Positions 24,740-31,764 of a DNA stretch of 64,000 nt are shown here, in pieces (the stretch's first letter is position 1; each line of letters begins with the position of its first letter). The notes below the pieces were generated by a model that saw only the letters and a list, made by a program, of their open reading frames with translations, was not told the DNA's origin and did not search any database. Made by a program: the position numbers and the translations under genes. Source of the DNA: Halopseudomonas salina (GTDB taxonomy: Bacteria > Pseudomonadota > Gammaproteobacteria > Pseudomonadales > Pseudomonadaceae); NCBI RefSeq assembly GCF_008641105.1, contig NZ_VTTI01000004.1, positions 1-64,000 on the forward strand. Direction: 5' to 3'.

Positions 24740-26970
24740 AACGGCTCCTCCTTCTTTTTTTCAGCTTCTTCGGCATCGGCCGCAGCGCCGGCGGCTTTCC
24801 AGCTGGCCGGCTTCTCGTAACCCCAAGGCCGGATCCCGCTACGACCGGCAGCGGACAGACGCTTACGTGTCCAGCCCAGCCGGTGCATGATGTGGCCAAC
24901 TCGCATCTGCTCAGGCTTGCCCCAATGCCCCAGATCCAGCTTCAAGGCACTGGCGAAGATCTGGTCACCCGTGATCACCTCAAGGCGGTCTGGCTGCTCC
25001 AGCCACTCACGGATCGGGTGCTCCCAGGCGTCGACCATGTACCTCGCGTCCTGCTGCTCGGCAAAGTCGCCGGCCTCATGGCTCTCGACCCACCAGCGCT
25101 CACCCGCCTCATATCGCGCCACGGCCTCAGCCCATAGCTGGTCCCGCGTCTCTCGCAGCAGCGCCAGGTCAATGTCGTGGCACAGCACCGGCCAATAGCG
25201 GCGGTTGCCCGTTGTATCCTTCAGGTACTCCTCCTGGTTGGTGGTACCCGCGAAAACACACTGCCGTGGCACGTCCACTGTTCTGCGGCCGTAGCTCTCA
25301 CGGTATGTATCGATGTATGCGGAGAAGAACTGCTTGGCCCGGGTGGACTCGGATTTGTTGAAGCTATCCAGCTCGCCCAGCTCCACGATCCACTTACCCC
25401 GGATCGCTTGAAATGCATCCTTGTCGCCGAGGTTGATAGGCGAATCCATGAACCACGGCCCGCCCAGCACAGACAGCGCCGTTGACTTACCCTTGCCCTG
25501 CCCGCCTTCGAGAATCAAAACGCTGTCGGCCTTACAGCCGGGATTCATCACCCGAGCCACGGCACTGATCATCCAGCGCGCCGCCACCTTCATCGAGTAG
25601 ACGCTGTTCTCAACCCCCATCGCAGCATGCAGCCAGAAATCGAGCCGGGTTTTGCCGTCCCATTCCAGGTCCGTCAGGTATTCGCGTACCGGGTGCCAGG
25701 CATTGTTCGCAGCCACCAGCAGCACTGCCTCAACTACTGAGCTGGACTTCACCCGCAGGTTGTACTGCTCGGCGAGCCAGCTGGTGACACGCACATCGTC
25801 CAGATCGGACCACTCCCCGGCCTGTCCGCCATAGGGAGGCGTGCGCCGCTTGAGGATCTTGCTGCTGAATTCGTTGAAGGCGATAACCTCTTTCCAACGC
25901 TTATCATTGCCCAGGATCAAACTGATGTTATGCATATGCGGGTGCAATGCCCCGCTGTCCGATCGCTGCAGCTTATCCAGCCAGCCGCCGGCAGCAGGGG
26001 GCTTCACCACCTGCATCACCTGCCGGCGCACTTCCTCAAGCCCGGCCGACACGTGCAGATCGTTAAAGTCGGTCTCTTTTTCGCCCCGCTCGCCTATCCA
26101 TACGGGCGTTACCACCTCGCCCCCGAGGATTCCCGCGGCGCTCTTCGCCTTCTCGAACCCAGGGTTATATGGATCGCCCTTGGCGTCAGTGGTTTTCCAG
26201 TCATCATCACAACAGAAGATCAACGGCCGTGCCGGGAAGATCTCTCGCAGCACCTTACCGACCGGCAGAAGGTTGCCCGCATCAAACGCCATAGCCACGG
26301 CCAGCCCGGTAGCCATGTGCAAGCTGGCACCAGTGGCATAGCCCTCGGCAATCAGGATCGGTTCACCCGGCTCAGGGTGCGGGCCAATCAAGTGATACGC
26401 CCCTTCCTTCGCCACCCCATAGGGCCAATAGGTCTTGTCCCGACCCATCGATTCCTGCACCGCGGGGTAGATCGCCTGGAGGCCGACGATCTTGCTGCGA
26501 GCGTTCTTCATTGGCACCAGGAAGGCACCCGACCGAGGTGCATAACGCACCCCAAAGCCTACAATCTGCTTGCGGGCCAGGTAATCACTGCTGCCCTTGG
26601 TCGGCAGCTGGGCCCACACCCCCGCAGCACGCTTTGCGGCCCGGGCGGCCGCTCTCTCCTGCTTCTCCTGCTGTTTGCGCTTCGCCTCATCCTGCCGGGC
26701 GCGCATCAGCTCGCGATCCTCATCGCTCAGCTTCACGCCCTTCATCTTGATGTTCTGCTTCTCGCCCATCCGCCAGTTACCGAATGAACCGAAGATCAGC
26801 GTGTCGCCCTTCTCAGTACGGTGGTCATACGCCGCGTACCAGCCGGTCTTTTCCCGACCCTTGTCGCCTTCCGCTTTCACCCTGACTATCTTGCCGAAGG
26901 TCAGAGGCAGATCCACCTGCAGGCCGTAGTCCGTGAACTGGGCCAGCACATCGTCAAACACCCTATCCAT
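24736..26970 (-). CDS. Phage primase/helicase: Toprim plus VirE-type ATPase
   Basis: 744 residues from the ATG at 26,970 (GAGGA upstream). The N-terminal part contains a Lys/Arg/Gln-rich helix (about 85-118). A Toprim domain follows, with LIAEGYATG (about 206-214) and CCDDDWKT (about 253-260). The C-terminal half is a VirE/D5-like helicase with Walker A GGQGKGKST (about 489-497) and Walker B WIVELGELD (about 527-535), then TNQEEYLKDTTGNRRYWPV, the family signature. It should initiate phage DNA replication. It overlaps the downstream regulator by 4 bases. Confidence 0.92.
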   Translation of the reverse strand: MDRVFDDVLAQFTDYGLQVDLPLTFGKIVRVKAEGDKGREKTGWYAAYDHRTEKGDTLIFGSFGNWRMGEKQNIKMKGVKLSDEDRELMRARQDEAKRKQQEKQERAAARAAKRAAGVWAQLPTKGSSDYLARKQIVGFGVRYAPRSGAFLVPMKNARSKIVGLQAIYPAVQESMGRDKTYWPYGVAKEGAYHLIGPHPEPGEPILIAEGYATGASLHMATGLAVAMAFDAGNLLPVGKVLREIFPARPLIFCCDDDWKTTDAKGDPYNPGFEKAKSAAGILGGEVVTPVWIGERGEKETDFNDLHVSAGLEEVRRQVMQVVKPPAAGGWLDKLQRSDSGALHPHMHNISLILGNDKRWKEVIAFNEFSSKILKRRTPPYGGQAGEWSDLDDVRVTSWLAEQYNLRVKSSSVVEAVLLVAANNAWHPVREYLTDLEWDGKTRLDFWLHAAMGVENSVYSMKVAARWMISAVARVMNPGCKADSVLILEGGQGKGKSTALSVLGGPWFMDSPINLGDKDAFQAIRGKWIVELGELDSFNKSESTRAKQFFSAYIDTYRESYGRRTVDVPRQCVFAGTTNQEEYLKDTTGNRRYWPVLCHDIDLALLRETRDQLWAEAVARYEAGERWWVESHEAGDFAEQQDARYMVDAWEHPIREWLEQPDRLEVITGDQIFASALKLDLGHWGKPEQMRVGHIMHRLGWTRKRLSAAGRSGIRPWGYEKPASWKAAGAAADAEEAEKKKEEPF

Positions 26971-27181
26971 GCTGCCGCGTCCTCTGCTGGTGATCAGATT
27001 CGCATGGCATACAGCGCTTGCACCCCGGAGCAGCTGCGCGCCGCGCCTCGGGTATCTCTTCGTCGCAGTCAATGCAGATGGTCAGTGAAGGGCCGGCCGG
27101 TGCAGCGGTACGGGCTGCGTTGATCATGGCCTCATTCCACTCATCCACGTAATCGCCGGCGCGATCGATAGTGTCAGTCAT
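26963..27181 (-). CDS. DksA/TraR-type zinc finger protein
   Basis: 72 residues from the ATG at 27,181. CIDCDEEIPEARRAAAPGCKRCMPC is the C4 zinc finger of the TraR/DksA family. A short N-terminal helix (YVDEWNEAMINAAR) would reach into the RNA polymerase secondary channel. Phage TraR proteins alter host promoter choice without needing ppGpp. It overlaps the genes on both sides. Confidence 0.85.
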   Translation of the reverse strand: MTDTIDRAGDYVDEWNEAMINAARTAAPAGPSLTICIDCDEEIPEARRAAAPGCKRCMPCESDHQQRTRQHG

Positions 27182-27701
27182 GTCCGGAGCCCTCCGCGTC
27201 ATGCTCGAGCACACGATCAAGCGCGATGAGTGCGCCCTGCGCCTGGCGGATCAGCTTTCGGCACGCCGCCAGCTCCTCCCGGTCTATGTGAGAATCATCG
27301 GCCAGACCCTCCGCCACACCCTGCATCAGCGCAGACTTCTTCTTGAGCACGTCACCCACTGCCTGAATCACAGAGGTCATCGCTGCCGCCGTATCAACAG
27401 CAGGCAGCACCCCGCGCAGATCCACCCACGCCGCATCGCCGAATGACTCGATGATGGAATCCAGAATGCGCGGGTCTCGGGTGGCAGTGATGATCTCTTC
27501 AATGTCTTCAGGGTTTGCGGTATGGCTGTGCTGGGTGGGGCTGACTTTATGCTGCAGGGTGGATGCACTGCGGCCATACAGCGCCGCGATCCCGGCAGCA
27601 CCACCAGGGCGAAAGTCCCGGCAGGCGTGGTAGAGCGCTAAACCCAGCGGCAGAATCTCCCGCTTGGCCCGCTCCAGACAACTCTTTGCTTCTCGGCTCA
27701 T
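27174..27701 (-). CDS. CII-like phage regulatory protein
   Basis: 175 residues from MSREAKSCLERAK at 27,701. An N-terminal HTH region (GGAAGIAALYGRSASTLQHKVSP) and a helical C-terminal half match the phage regulatory protein CII/CP76 family found next to cro in Pseudomonas prophages. The reading frame stays open another 65 codons upstream through the structured leader, but no good start lies there. It is preceded by a 384-base leader with several hairpins. Confidence 0.7.
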   Translation of the reverse strand: MSREAKSCLERAKREILPLGLALYHACRDFRPGGAAGIAALYGRSASTLQHKVSPTQHSHTANPEDIEEIITATRDPRILDSIIESFGDAAWVDLRGVLPAVDTAAAMTSVIQAVGDVLKKKSALMQGVAEGLADDSHIDREELAACRKLIRQAQGALIALDRVLEHDAEGSGHD

Positions 27702-27855
27702 GGCAGTAACTCCAAAACTATGCCAGTGCCACGGGCGGACTGTTTTGCTACAGTCAGTTCCGTGAGCACACGTGGTGGTCACAAGTAGGGCCGCTCTTAG
27801 CGGAAAGGCCCTGCACCGGGAGCAGAGCGCTTGCATGCGCCCTGCCCCCAAAATG

Positions 27856-27884
27856 GCCAGTTGCTCTGTGGTGGAGAGGCTGGC
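27856..27884 (-). repeat. CCACCAC stem-loop, copy 1
   Basis: Sense-strand RNA: GCCAG stem, then CUCU-CCACCAC-AGAG, then CUGGC. The apical part is identical to the copy at 30,653. The outer stem differs in sequence but still pairs. Confidence 0.65.
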
Positions 27885-27999
27885 AAGCCCCGGCATCCGT
27901 GCCGGGACGAACGTGCAACGGGCGGTAGTACCTTGTGGTGCCGCCTGTTGCGCTAGCAGCGAGGCCAGACTTTGGTGGTCACACCTCGCTGCATCAACG

Positions 28000-28027
28000 G
28001 CCGGCGCTCTGTGGTGGAGAAGCCGGC
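28000..28027 (-). repeat. CCACCAC stem-loop, copy 2
   Basis: Sense-strand RNA: GCCGGC stem, then UUCU-CCACCAC-AGAG (one U-G pair), then GCCGGC with one bulged base. The outer stem differs from copy 1 at several positions yet pairs fully, which looks like covariation. Confidence 0.65.
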
Positions 28028-28085
28028 AAGTCCTGACTTACGTCAGGGCGAGTGATAGCCGGGCATAGCCCGGCGGTTACTTCGC

Positions 28086-28298
28086 CTAAGCGGCTTTCGA
28101 TGAGGAGTAATCCGAGGTGCCCGTCGCAGAGACTTCATCGACAAGCAGCGCACCCCCAGATAGCTGGTTCAACTGGTACTGCCGCAACAGCGGGATCCCT
28201 TCTTCGGGCCACTGCCTTACCGCCTCGTAGCTAATGCCTAACGCCTTCGCCAGAGCCGGGATACCTTTGAAATATGTAATTGCTTCGGAGCGCTTCAT
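28086..28298 (-). CDS. Cro-like repressor
   Basis: 70 residues from the ATG at 28,298, with GGAGG upstream. The small HTH protein reads KGIPALAKALGISYEAVRQW, a Cro-type helix-turn-helix. The C-terminal tail is Ser/Ala-rich. It is divergent from the CI repressor and separated from it by the operator region, the lambda-like switch layout. Confidence 0.85.
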   Translation of the reverse strand: MKRSEAITYFKGIPALAKALGISYEAVRQWPEEGIPLLRQYQLNQLSGGALLVDEVSATGTSDYSSSKAA

Positions 28299-28325
28299 GA
28301 GAGTACCTCCACTCAGTTGCCGATA

Positions 28326-28378
28326 TTCAAGCATGCTTGAACTTAATAAAGCAAGCATGCTTGTCAAGATTGCTTGTA
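28326..28378. promoter_or_regulatory. CI/Cro operator region (three sites)
   Basis: TTCAAGCATGCTTGAA is a perfect 16-bp palindrome at 28,326-28,341. CAAGCATGCTTG recurs at 28,352-28,363, and CAAGATTGCTTG, with two changes, at 28,365-28,376. They lie between the divergent cro and cI starts, as operators should. Two more copies stand at 30,578 and 30,621. Confidence 0.85.
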
Positions 28379-28388
28379 TGTTTTTCAC

Positions 28389-29108
28389 ATGAATATCGTC
28401 GAACGAATCGAAAAGCTCCTACTCCACCGGAACGTGAAGCCCCGGAGCATGCGCAGGTCTTTAGCAAAAACTTGCGGCATAAGCTATCAGGCGGTGAGCC
28501 AGTGGTTCAGCGGCGAAACAGGTAACATCAAAAACGAGAACCTAGCCGCGATAGCAGAAACATACGGGAGCACTGTCGATTGGCTGCTCACCGGGAAAGG
28601 TGAGATGACAAGAGATCAAGGAAGTACAGCAAAGGAGAGCAATGTGATTTCTGCCGACTTTTCAGGCCGTGGGCAAGACATGGTTGATATTCCACGCTTG
28701 AGCCTAGCCGGGTCCATGGGCCCGGGTCTCGTCCAGCCAGAAGATTATGTAGATGTGATCGAGCGGATGCGGGTCAGTTCAGGCTGGCTTCGCCGAAACG
28801 TCAACGCAAGCAGCCCTGCAAACCTAGCCGTCATCACTGGCTATGGTGATTCCATGGCCGGTACATTTAACGATGGCGATCTGTTGTTGGTCGACCGAGG
28901 GATCACAGAGATCAAGATCGATGCGGTTTACGTGCTATCCCTGAAAGGGGAGCTGTACATCAAGCGCCTGCAACGACGGCCAGACGGCGTGTTGCTGATG
29001 CTCTCGGATAACGAGAAGTATAAACCCTACGAGATCCGCAACGGTGAACTGGAGCAATTCCAGGTCCTGGGGCGCGTGCTGCTCGCATGGAATGCAAAGA
29101 GGCTTTAA
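28389..29108 (+). CDS. CI-type prophage repressor (XRE plus S24 peptidase)
   Basis: 239 residues from the ATG at 28,389; the TTG at 28,374 is less likely because it overlaps an operator. The N-terminal HTH spans about residues 20-60 (LAKTCGISYQAVSQWFSG). The C-terminal S24 domain has the cleavage Ala107-Gly108 in LSLAGSMG, catalytic Ser155 in GDSM and Lys192 in YIKRL. It should be cleaved with RecA after DNA damage. No Shine-Dalgarno precedes the ATG, so the lysogenic transcript may be leaderless as for lambda cI. Confidence 0.93.
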   Translation: MNIVERIEKLLLHRNVKPRSMRRSLAKTCGISYQAVSQWFSGETGNIKNENLAAIAETYGSTVDWLLTGKGEMTRDQGSTAKESNVISADFSGRGQDMVDIPRLSLAGSMGPGLVQPEDYVDVIERMRVSSGWLRRNVNASSPANLAVITGYGDSMAGTFNDGDLLLVDRGITEIKIDAVYVLSLKGELYIKRLQRRPDGVLLMLSDNEKYKPYEIRNGELEQFQVLGRVLLAWNAKRL

Positions 29109-29298
29109 GAGCTAATCGCTGACAGACAGGCCTCTGAAACAAGGTTCACGGCGGAAACACAACCAACCTTAAGCCTCTATGAATTGGTAACGCCTGCGAA
29201 TCAAATAGAAACAGATAAGGAACTCCATGTGACACGGATGAGTCGAAAAACTGGACGAATGGACGTATTCAGCGAATGGGCTACATTGCATATATGCA

Positions 29299-29319
29299 TG
29301 CAACTAACATATAGTTGCA
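29299..29319. promoter_or_regulatory. Inverted repeat upstream of hicA (candidate autoregulatory operator)
   Basis: TGCAACTA (29,299-29,306) and TAGTTGCA (29,312-29,319) form 8-bp arms around ACATA, 25 bases before the hicA ATG. HicB antitoxins with an RHH domain bind such palindromes to repress their own operon. Confidence 0.5.
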
Positions 29320-29344
29320 ACCCTGCTGCAGAAGGCGCTGTCCA

Positions 29345-29602
29345 ATGAGCAGAATAGCCAAGCTCTTGGAAAAGCTGCAGCGTAAGCCATCACCTAAGGA
29401 CTTCACATGGAAGGAGATCACTCGGGTACTAGAACATTTTGGCTACCACCCTCTGCAGGGTGCGGGGTCTAGAGTCAAATTTGTTCACCAGAATACAAAG
29501 CAAGTCATATCTCTTCACAAACGGCATCCAGACAGCACGCTCCTGGAATATCAGATTGAGTGTGTGCTAGCCAAACTCAGAGATGAAGGACAGGTAAAAT
29601 GA
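29345..29602 (+). CDS. hicA: HicA-type mRNA interferase toxin
   Basis: 85 residues from the ATG at 29,345; the longer frame lacks support. The double-stranded-RNA-binding-like fold of HicA is recognisable: WKEITRVLEHFGYHPLQGAGSRVKFVH, then ISLHKRHPDSTLLEYQIECVLAKL. His in SLHKRHP is the expected catalytic residue. HicA cleaves mRNA when free of HicB. The gene overlaps hicB by 4 bases and lies behind the CI gene, so it is a lysogen-expressed module. Confidence 0.85.
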   Translation: MSRIAKLLEKLQRKPSPKDFTWKEITRVLEHFGYHPLQGAGSRVKFVHQNTKQVISLHKRHPDSTLLEYQIECVLAKLRDEGQVK

Positions 29603-30069
29603 GCACTAAAAAGGTTCTTGAACACAAGGGATTTCAAGGGTCTGTCGACTTCTCAATAGAAGATGGCATCGTCCACGGAAAGATTCTGCACATAGCAGAC
29701 ATGATTACTTACGACGCCGATAGCGTTCCGGAGCTTGTGAAGGCTTTCGAGGAAGCTGTCGATGATTATCTTGAAACCTGTGAGGCGATAGGAAAGAAAC
29801 CCGACAAGCCTTTTTCAGGCACGTTCAACGTCCGAATCGGCGCGCCTCTGCACATGGCCGTAGCTAAAACCGCGGCTAGAGAAGACAAGTCGGTCAATGA
29901 GTTCGTCCGTGAAGCTCTGGACTGCCATGTTAACGGCAGGCATCAAGAGATCCACCACCATTACCAACCCCCCGCTGACTATACAGCCGAATATCTTTTT
30001 CATGATGCGTCCTCACGCAAGCGCCGGCCATTTGATCTCGATCTCCAAATTCAAGGGGCTTTTGAATGA
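29599..30069 (+). CDS. hicB: HicB-type antitoxin with extended C-terminus
   Basis: 156 residues. The N-terminal HicB domain (GFQGSVDFSIEDGIVHGKILHIADMITYDADSVPELVKAFEEAVDDYLE) is followed by a ribbon-helix-helix domain (GTFNVRIGAPLHMAVAKTAAREDKSVNEFVREAL). Family members usually end near residue 113. This one has about 43 extra residues rich in His, Asp, Tyr and Phe. An antitoxin tail of this kind, beside a SecB-like gene, matches the chaperone-addiction tails of toxin-antitoxin-chaperone systems. Confidence 0.85.
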   Translation: MSTKKVLEHKGFQGSVDFSIEDGIVHGKILHIADMITYDADSVPELVKAFEEAVDDYLETCEAIGKKPDKPFSGTFNVRIGAPLHMAVAKTAAREDKSVNEFVREALDCHVNGRHQEIHHHYQPPADYTAEYLFHDASSRKRRPFDLDLQIQGAFE

Positions 30070-30515
30070 AAGCTTCCGACGTCAGGCTTGATCTGGTAAG
30101 AATCGAAAACATCACTGGCACTGCATTTGGGCAGAGCGACGAAGCAGAAACCGCAAAGCTTAAAGCGATTTTTAACGCCAGAATCGTGTCTGATCTGGAA
30201 GGTCTGAGCAAGGGAGACCTGTTTGAGCTAAGGCTCAGGTTCGCGGCAATCATAGGTGATGAAGAAACGCCTTCGTATGAAATCGAGGTCGCTGGTGATT
30301 TCATCATCGAGGATGAGCATATCGTCAAAGAAATCAAGACTGAAGCAGGGGTTTACGAAACGGCCTCGCTGCTATTCCCCTACCTCAGGCAGTTCTCCAA
30401 GCCGATTCTAGAGAGCCTTGGAACGGGTAACATAGATTTCCCTTTTTACATTGCCTTGCCCCCACCCACTAGGAAAAAAGGCTCCTCAAAAGCAAGGGCG
30501 GACAAATCTGCTTGA
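30066..30515 (+). CDS. SecB-like chaperone of the hicAB module
   Basis: 149 residues. The beta-rich core and the C-terminal ASLLFPYLRQFSKPILESLGTGNIDFPFYIALPP follow the SecB pattern (LFPYxRE...NFPPLxLxPVNF). It overlaps hicB by 4 bases. SecB homologues fused into TA operons (TAC modules, known with HigBA, HicAB and MqsRA) fold the antitoxin and protect it from proteolysis. The Lys/Ser-rich C-terminal tail is unlike host SecB. A host secB paralogue lost from export duty is less likely, given the operon. Confidence 0.85.
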   Translation: MKASDVRLDLVRIENITGTAFGQSDEAETAKLKAIFNARIVSDLEGLSKGDLFELRLRFAAIIGDEETPSYEIEVAGDFIIEDEHIVKEIKTEAGVYETASLLFPYLRQFSKPILESLGTGNIDFPFYIALPPPTRKKGSSKARADKSA

Positions 30516-30536
30516 ACTGCCTTTGAGGCACTAACC

Positions 30537-30559
30537 AGCCCGCCGCGTGCGGGCTTTTT
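30537..30559 (+). terminator. Terminator after the hicAB-SecB-like operon
   Basis: AGCCCGC-CGCGT-GCGGGCT followed by TTTT, just after the chaperone stop. It separates the lysogen-expressed operon from the early promoter region to the right. Confidence 0.85.
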
Positions 30560-30577
30560 CATACCCTCTCACTTTTA

Positions 30578-30636
30578 TTCAAGCATGCTTGCATTTATAG
30601 TCACCTCATGCTTTCATTTGTTCAAGCTTGCTTGCA
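30578..30636. promoter_or_regulatory. Second operator pair controlling the rightward early operon
   Basis: TTCAAGCATGCTTGCA (30,578-30,593) and TTCAAGCTTGCTTGCA (30,621-30,636) match the CI/Cro operator in all or nearly all positions of the CAAGC half-site. They lie upstream of the plus-strand early operon. CI therefore probably represses two separate early promoters. A -10-like TATAGT lies between them. Confidence 0.8.
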
Positions 30637-30652
30637 CTTTTGACTTCGCGAG

Positions 30653-30677
30653 CTCATCTCTCCACCACAGAGCTGAG
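30653..30677 (+). repeat. CCACCAC stem-loop, copy 3, overlapping a Shine-Dalgarno
   Basis: CUCA, U, CUCU-CCACCAC-AGAG, C, UGAG: the same apical hairpin as in the CII leader, with a shorter outer stem. The 3' arm UGAGG is also the Shine-Dalgarno sequence of the gene starting at 30,686, so the fold would hide it. Confidence 0.65.
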
Positions 30678-30685
30678 GTATCACC

Positions 30686-30850
30686 ATGCAATCCGCCACG
30701 GTCCACGTACTACCCTCATGCGACATTGACCGCCTGTTCGCACTGCGCCAGGCCGCCCGCGACACCGGCGCAAAGGTCGTCATCCAGAAGCCCAAGCTGG
30801 TAACCCGCCCGCCCGCACCCATCGATCCCGATGGCGGGAGGGCTGCGTGA
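30686..30850 (+). CDS. Small early phage protein (54 aa), first gene of right operon
   Basis: 54 residues starting MQSATVHVLPSCDIDRLF, with a helix (DRLFALRQAARDTGAKVVIQ) and a basic Pro-rich tail. TGAGG lies 8 bases before the ATG inside a predicted hairpin. The stop overlaps the next start as ATGA. Function unknown. As the first gene behind two CI operators it should be made immediately after induction. Confidence 0.65.
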   Translation: MQSATVHVLPSCDIDRLFALRQAARDTGAKVVIQKPKLVTRPPAPIDPDGGRAA

Positions 30851-31134
30851 TGATCCGTCTATCACCGATCAGCCAGCTGTTGCTGCCCGCTCAGGTACGC
30901 TGCACTGGCAGCTTCCACGTCAAGTTCGCAGGGCATCGACACGCTCCAGGCCATCAGCCCCCTAACGCCACGCTGCAGGTCCACCAAGAGGCCAATCAGG
31001 TCCGCTGCCATCTGCGCGCCGGGCTGGACTTCCACACGCTCAACCTACCAACCATTCCAGCCGACAAGCTGACCGCCCGCATCAAGGAATGGATTGAAGA
31101 CTGCGCCAATGGCCGGCTGGAAGGTGCCGCATGA
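30850..31134 (+). CDS. Hypothetical early phage protein (94 aa)
   Basis: 94 residues from the ATG overlapping the previous stop. It has a beta-rich middle (RCTGSFHVKFAGHRHAPGHQ, LRAGLDFHTLNL) and a C-terminal helix (ADKLTARIKEWIEDCANGRLEG). It is translationally coupled on both sides. No known family. Confidence 0.6.
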   Translation: MIRLSPISQLLLPAQVRCTGSFHVKFAGHRHAPGHQPPNATLQVHQEANQVRCHLRAGLDFHTLNLPTIPADKLTARIKEWIEDCANGRLEGAA

Positions 31135-31490
31135 CCGACACCATCGCCACCTACCTGATGATGCTGCTGCGCATGAGCATCCAGATACAGACCCAGGGCA
31201 AGCACCTGGCCGAGTTCAACTACTGGGAAAACTTGGGTCGCGTATCGGTCCGCGTTCTATCCAATGGCGCCGGCACCGTGCATGAGGGCAAGGCACTTTC
31301 CATCGACATATCCGGCGTGGTGCATATCCGTAGCACGGCCCGTATTGGTGAGATAGATCCCGAATCCCGGACCTACCCGTCAACGGAAGCAGGAGTAATC
31401 GCCTGCCTCGAACGCGCAGCCACCGAGCTGAAAGCCTACGTCGACGGATCGATATCGGATCCCATCCAGGAGGCCCGCCATGCTGCGTAA
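31131..31490 (+). CDS. Hypothetical early phage protein (119 aa)
   Basis: 119 residues; starts 4 bases before the previous stop. An N-terminal hydrophobic helix (TIATYLMMLLRMSIQIQ) is followed by a beta-hairpin-rich domain and a C-terminal helix ending in ARHAA. Probably soluble. No recognised domain. Confidence 0.6.
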   Translation: MTDTIATYLMMLLRMSIQIQTQGKHLAEFNYWENLGRVSVRVLSNGAGTVHEGKALSIDISGVVHIRSTARIGEIDPESRTYPSTEAGVIACLERAATELKAYVDGSISDPIQEARHAA

Positions 31491-31764
31491 CCTCGCCCAA
31501 ACCGCCAAGCACCTCGGCATCAAGCGCAAGCAGCTCATCTTCAAGATGCGCGAAGCCGGCCTGCTGAATGACCAGAACCTACCCGCCCACCCCATGCGCG
31601 ACAAGTTCTACCTGCAGACCAAGCACGGCCAGTGGTACCACCCCGAGCTCGGCATGCAGTACAGCGAGTCCACCAGGGTCACCCAGTACGGCATCAACTG
31701 GCTGGCAGACAAACTGGGGCTGGAGCGGCCGAAGGTGCCAGAGGAGCGCCGCCGTGTCGCCTAG
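31480..31764 (+). CDS. KilA-C-like antirepressor-type DNA-binding protein
   Basis: 94 residues. TAKHLGIKRKQLIFKMREAGLLN is an HTH like that in the C-terminal domain of phage antirepressors, followed by FYLQTKHGQWYHP and TRVTQYGINWLADKLGL. This corresponds to an isolated KilA-C domain. A role in antagonising a repressor or binding early DNA is plausible. It overlaps the previous gene by 11 bases. Confidence 0.65.
   Translation: MLRNLAQTAKHLGIKRKQLIFKMREAGLLNDQNLPAHPMRDKFYLQTKHGQWYHPELGMQYSESTRVTQYGINWLADKLGLERPKVPEERRRVA

Larger units (their letters stand above)
27702..28085 (-). ncRNA. Structured 5' leader of the CII-like gene with tandem CCACCAC hairpins
   Basis: The leader RNA (minus strand) can form a chain of stems: GCCGGGC/GCCCGGC (28,058-28,074), CCTGAC/GTCAGG (28,032-28,047), the CCACCAC stem-loop at 28,000-28,027, a 9-bp stem GCAGCGAGG/CCTCGCTGC (27,956-27,992), GGCGG/CCGCC (27,921-27,945), CCCGGCA/TGCCGGG (27,889-27,906), a second CCACCAC stem-loop (27,856-27,884) and CCGCT/AGCGG (27,791-27,803). 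A simple GC hairpin plus a CCACCAC stem-loop is thus repeated about 144 nt apart. This is RNA-level organisation by inspection only; no known RNA family is assigned. Confidence 0.6.

Noticed and set aside
27702..27896. N-terminal extension of the CII-like protein by 65 residues
   Set aside because: No start with a ribosome binding site; the stretch forms hairpins, and the ATG at 27,701 gives the family's usual N-terminus.
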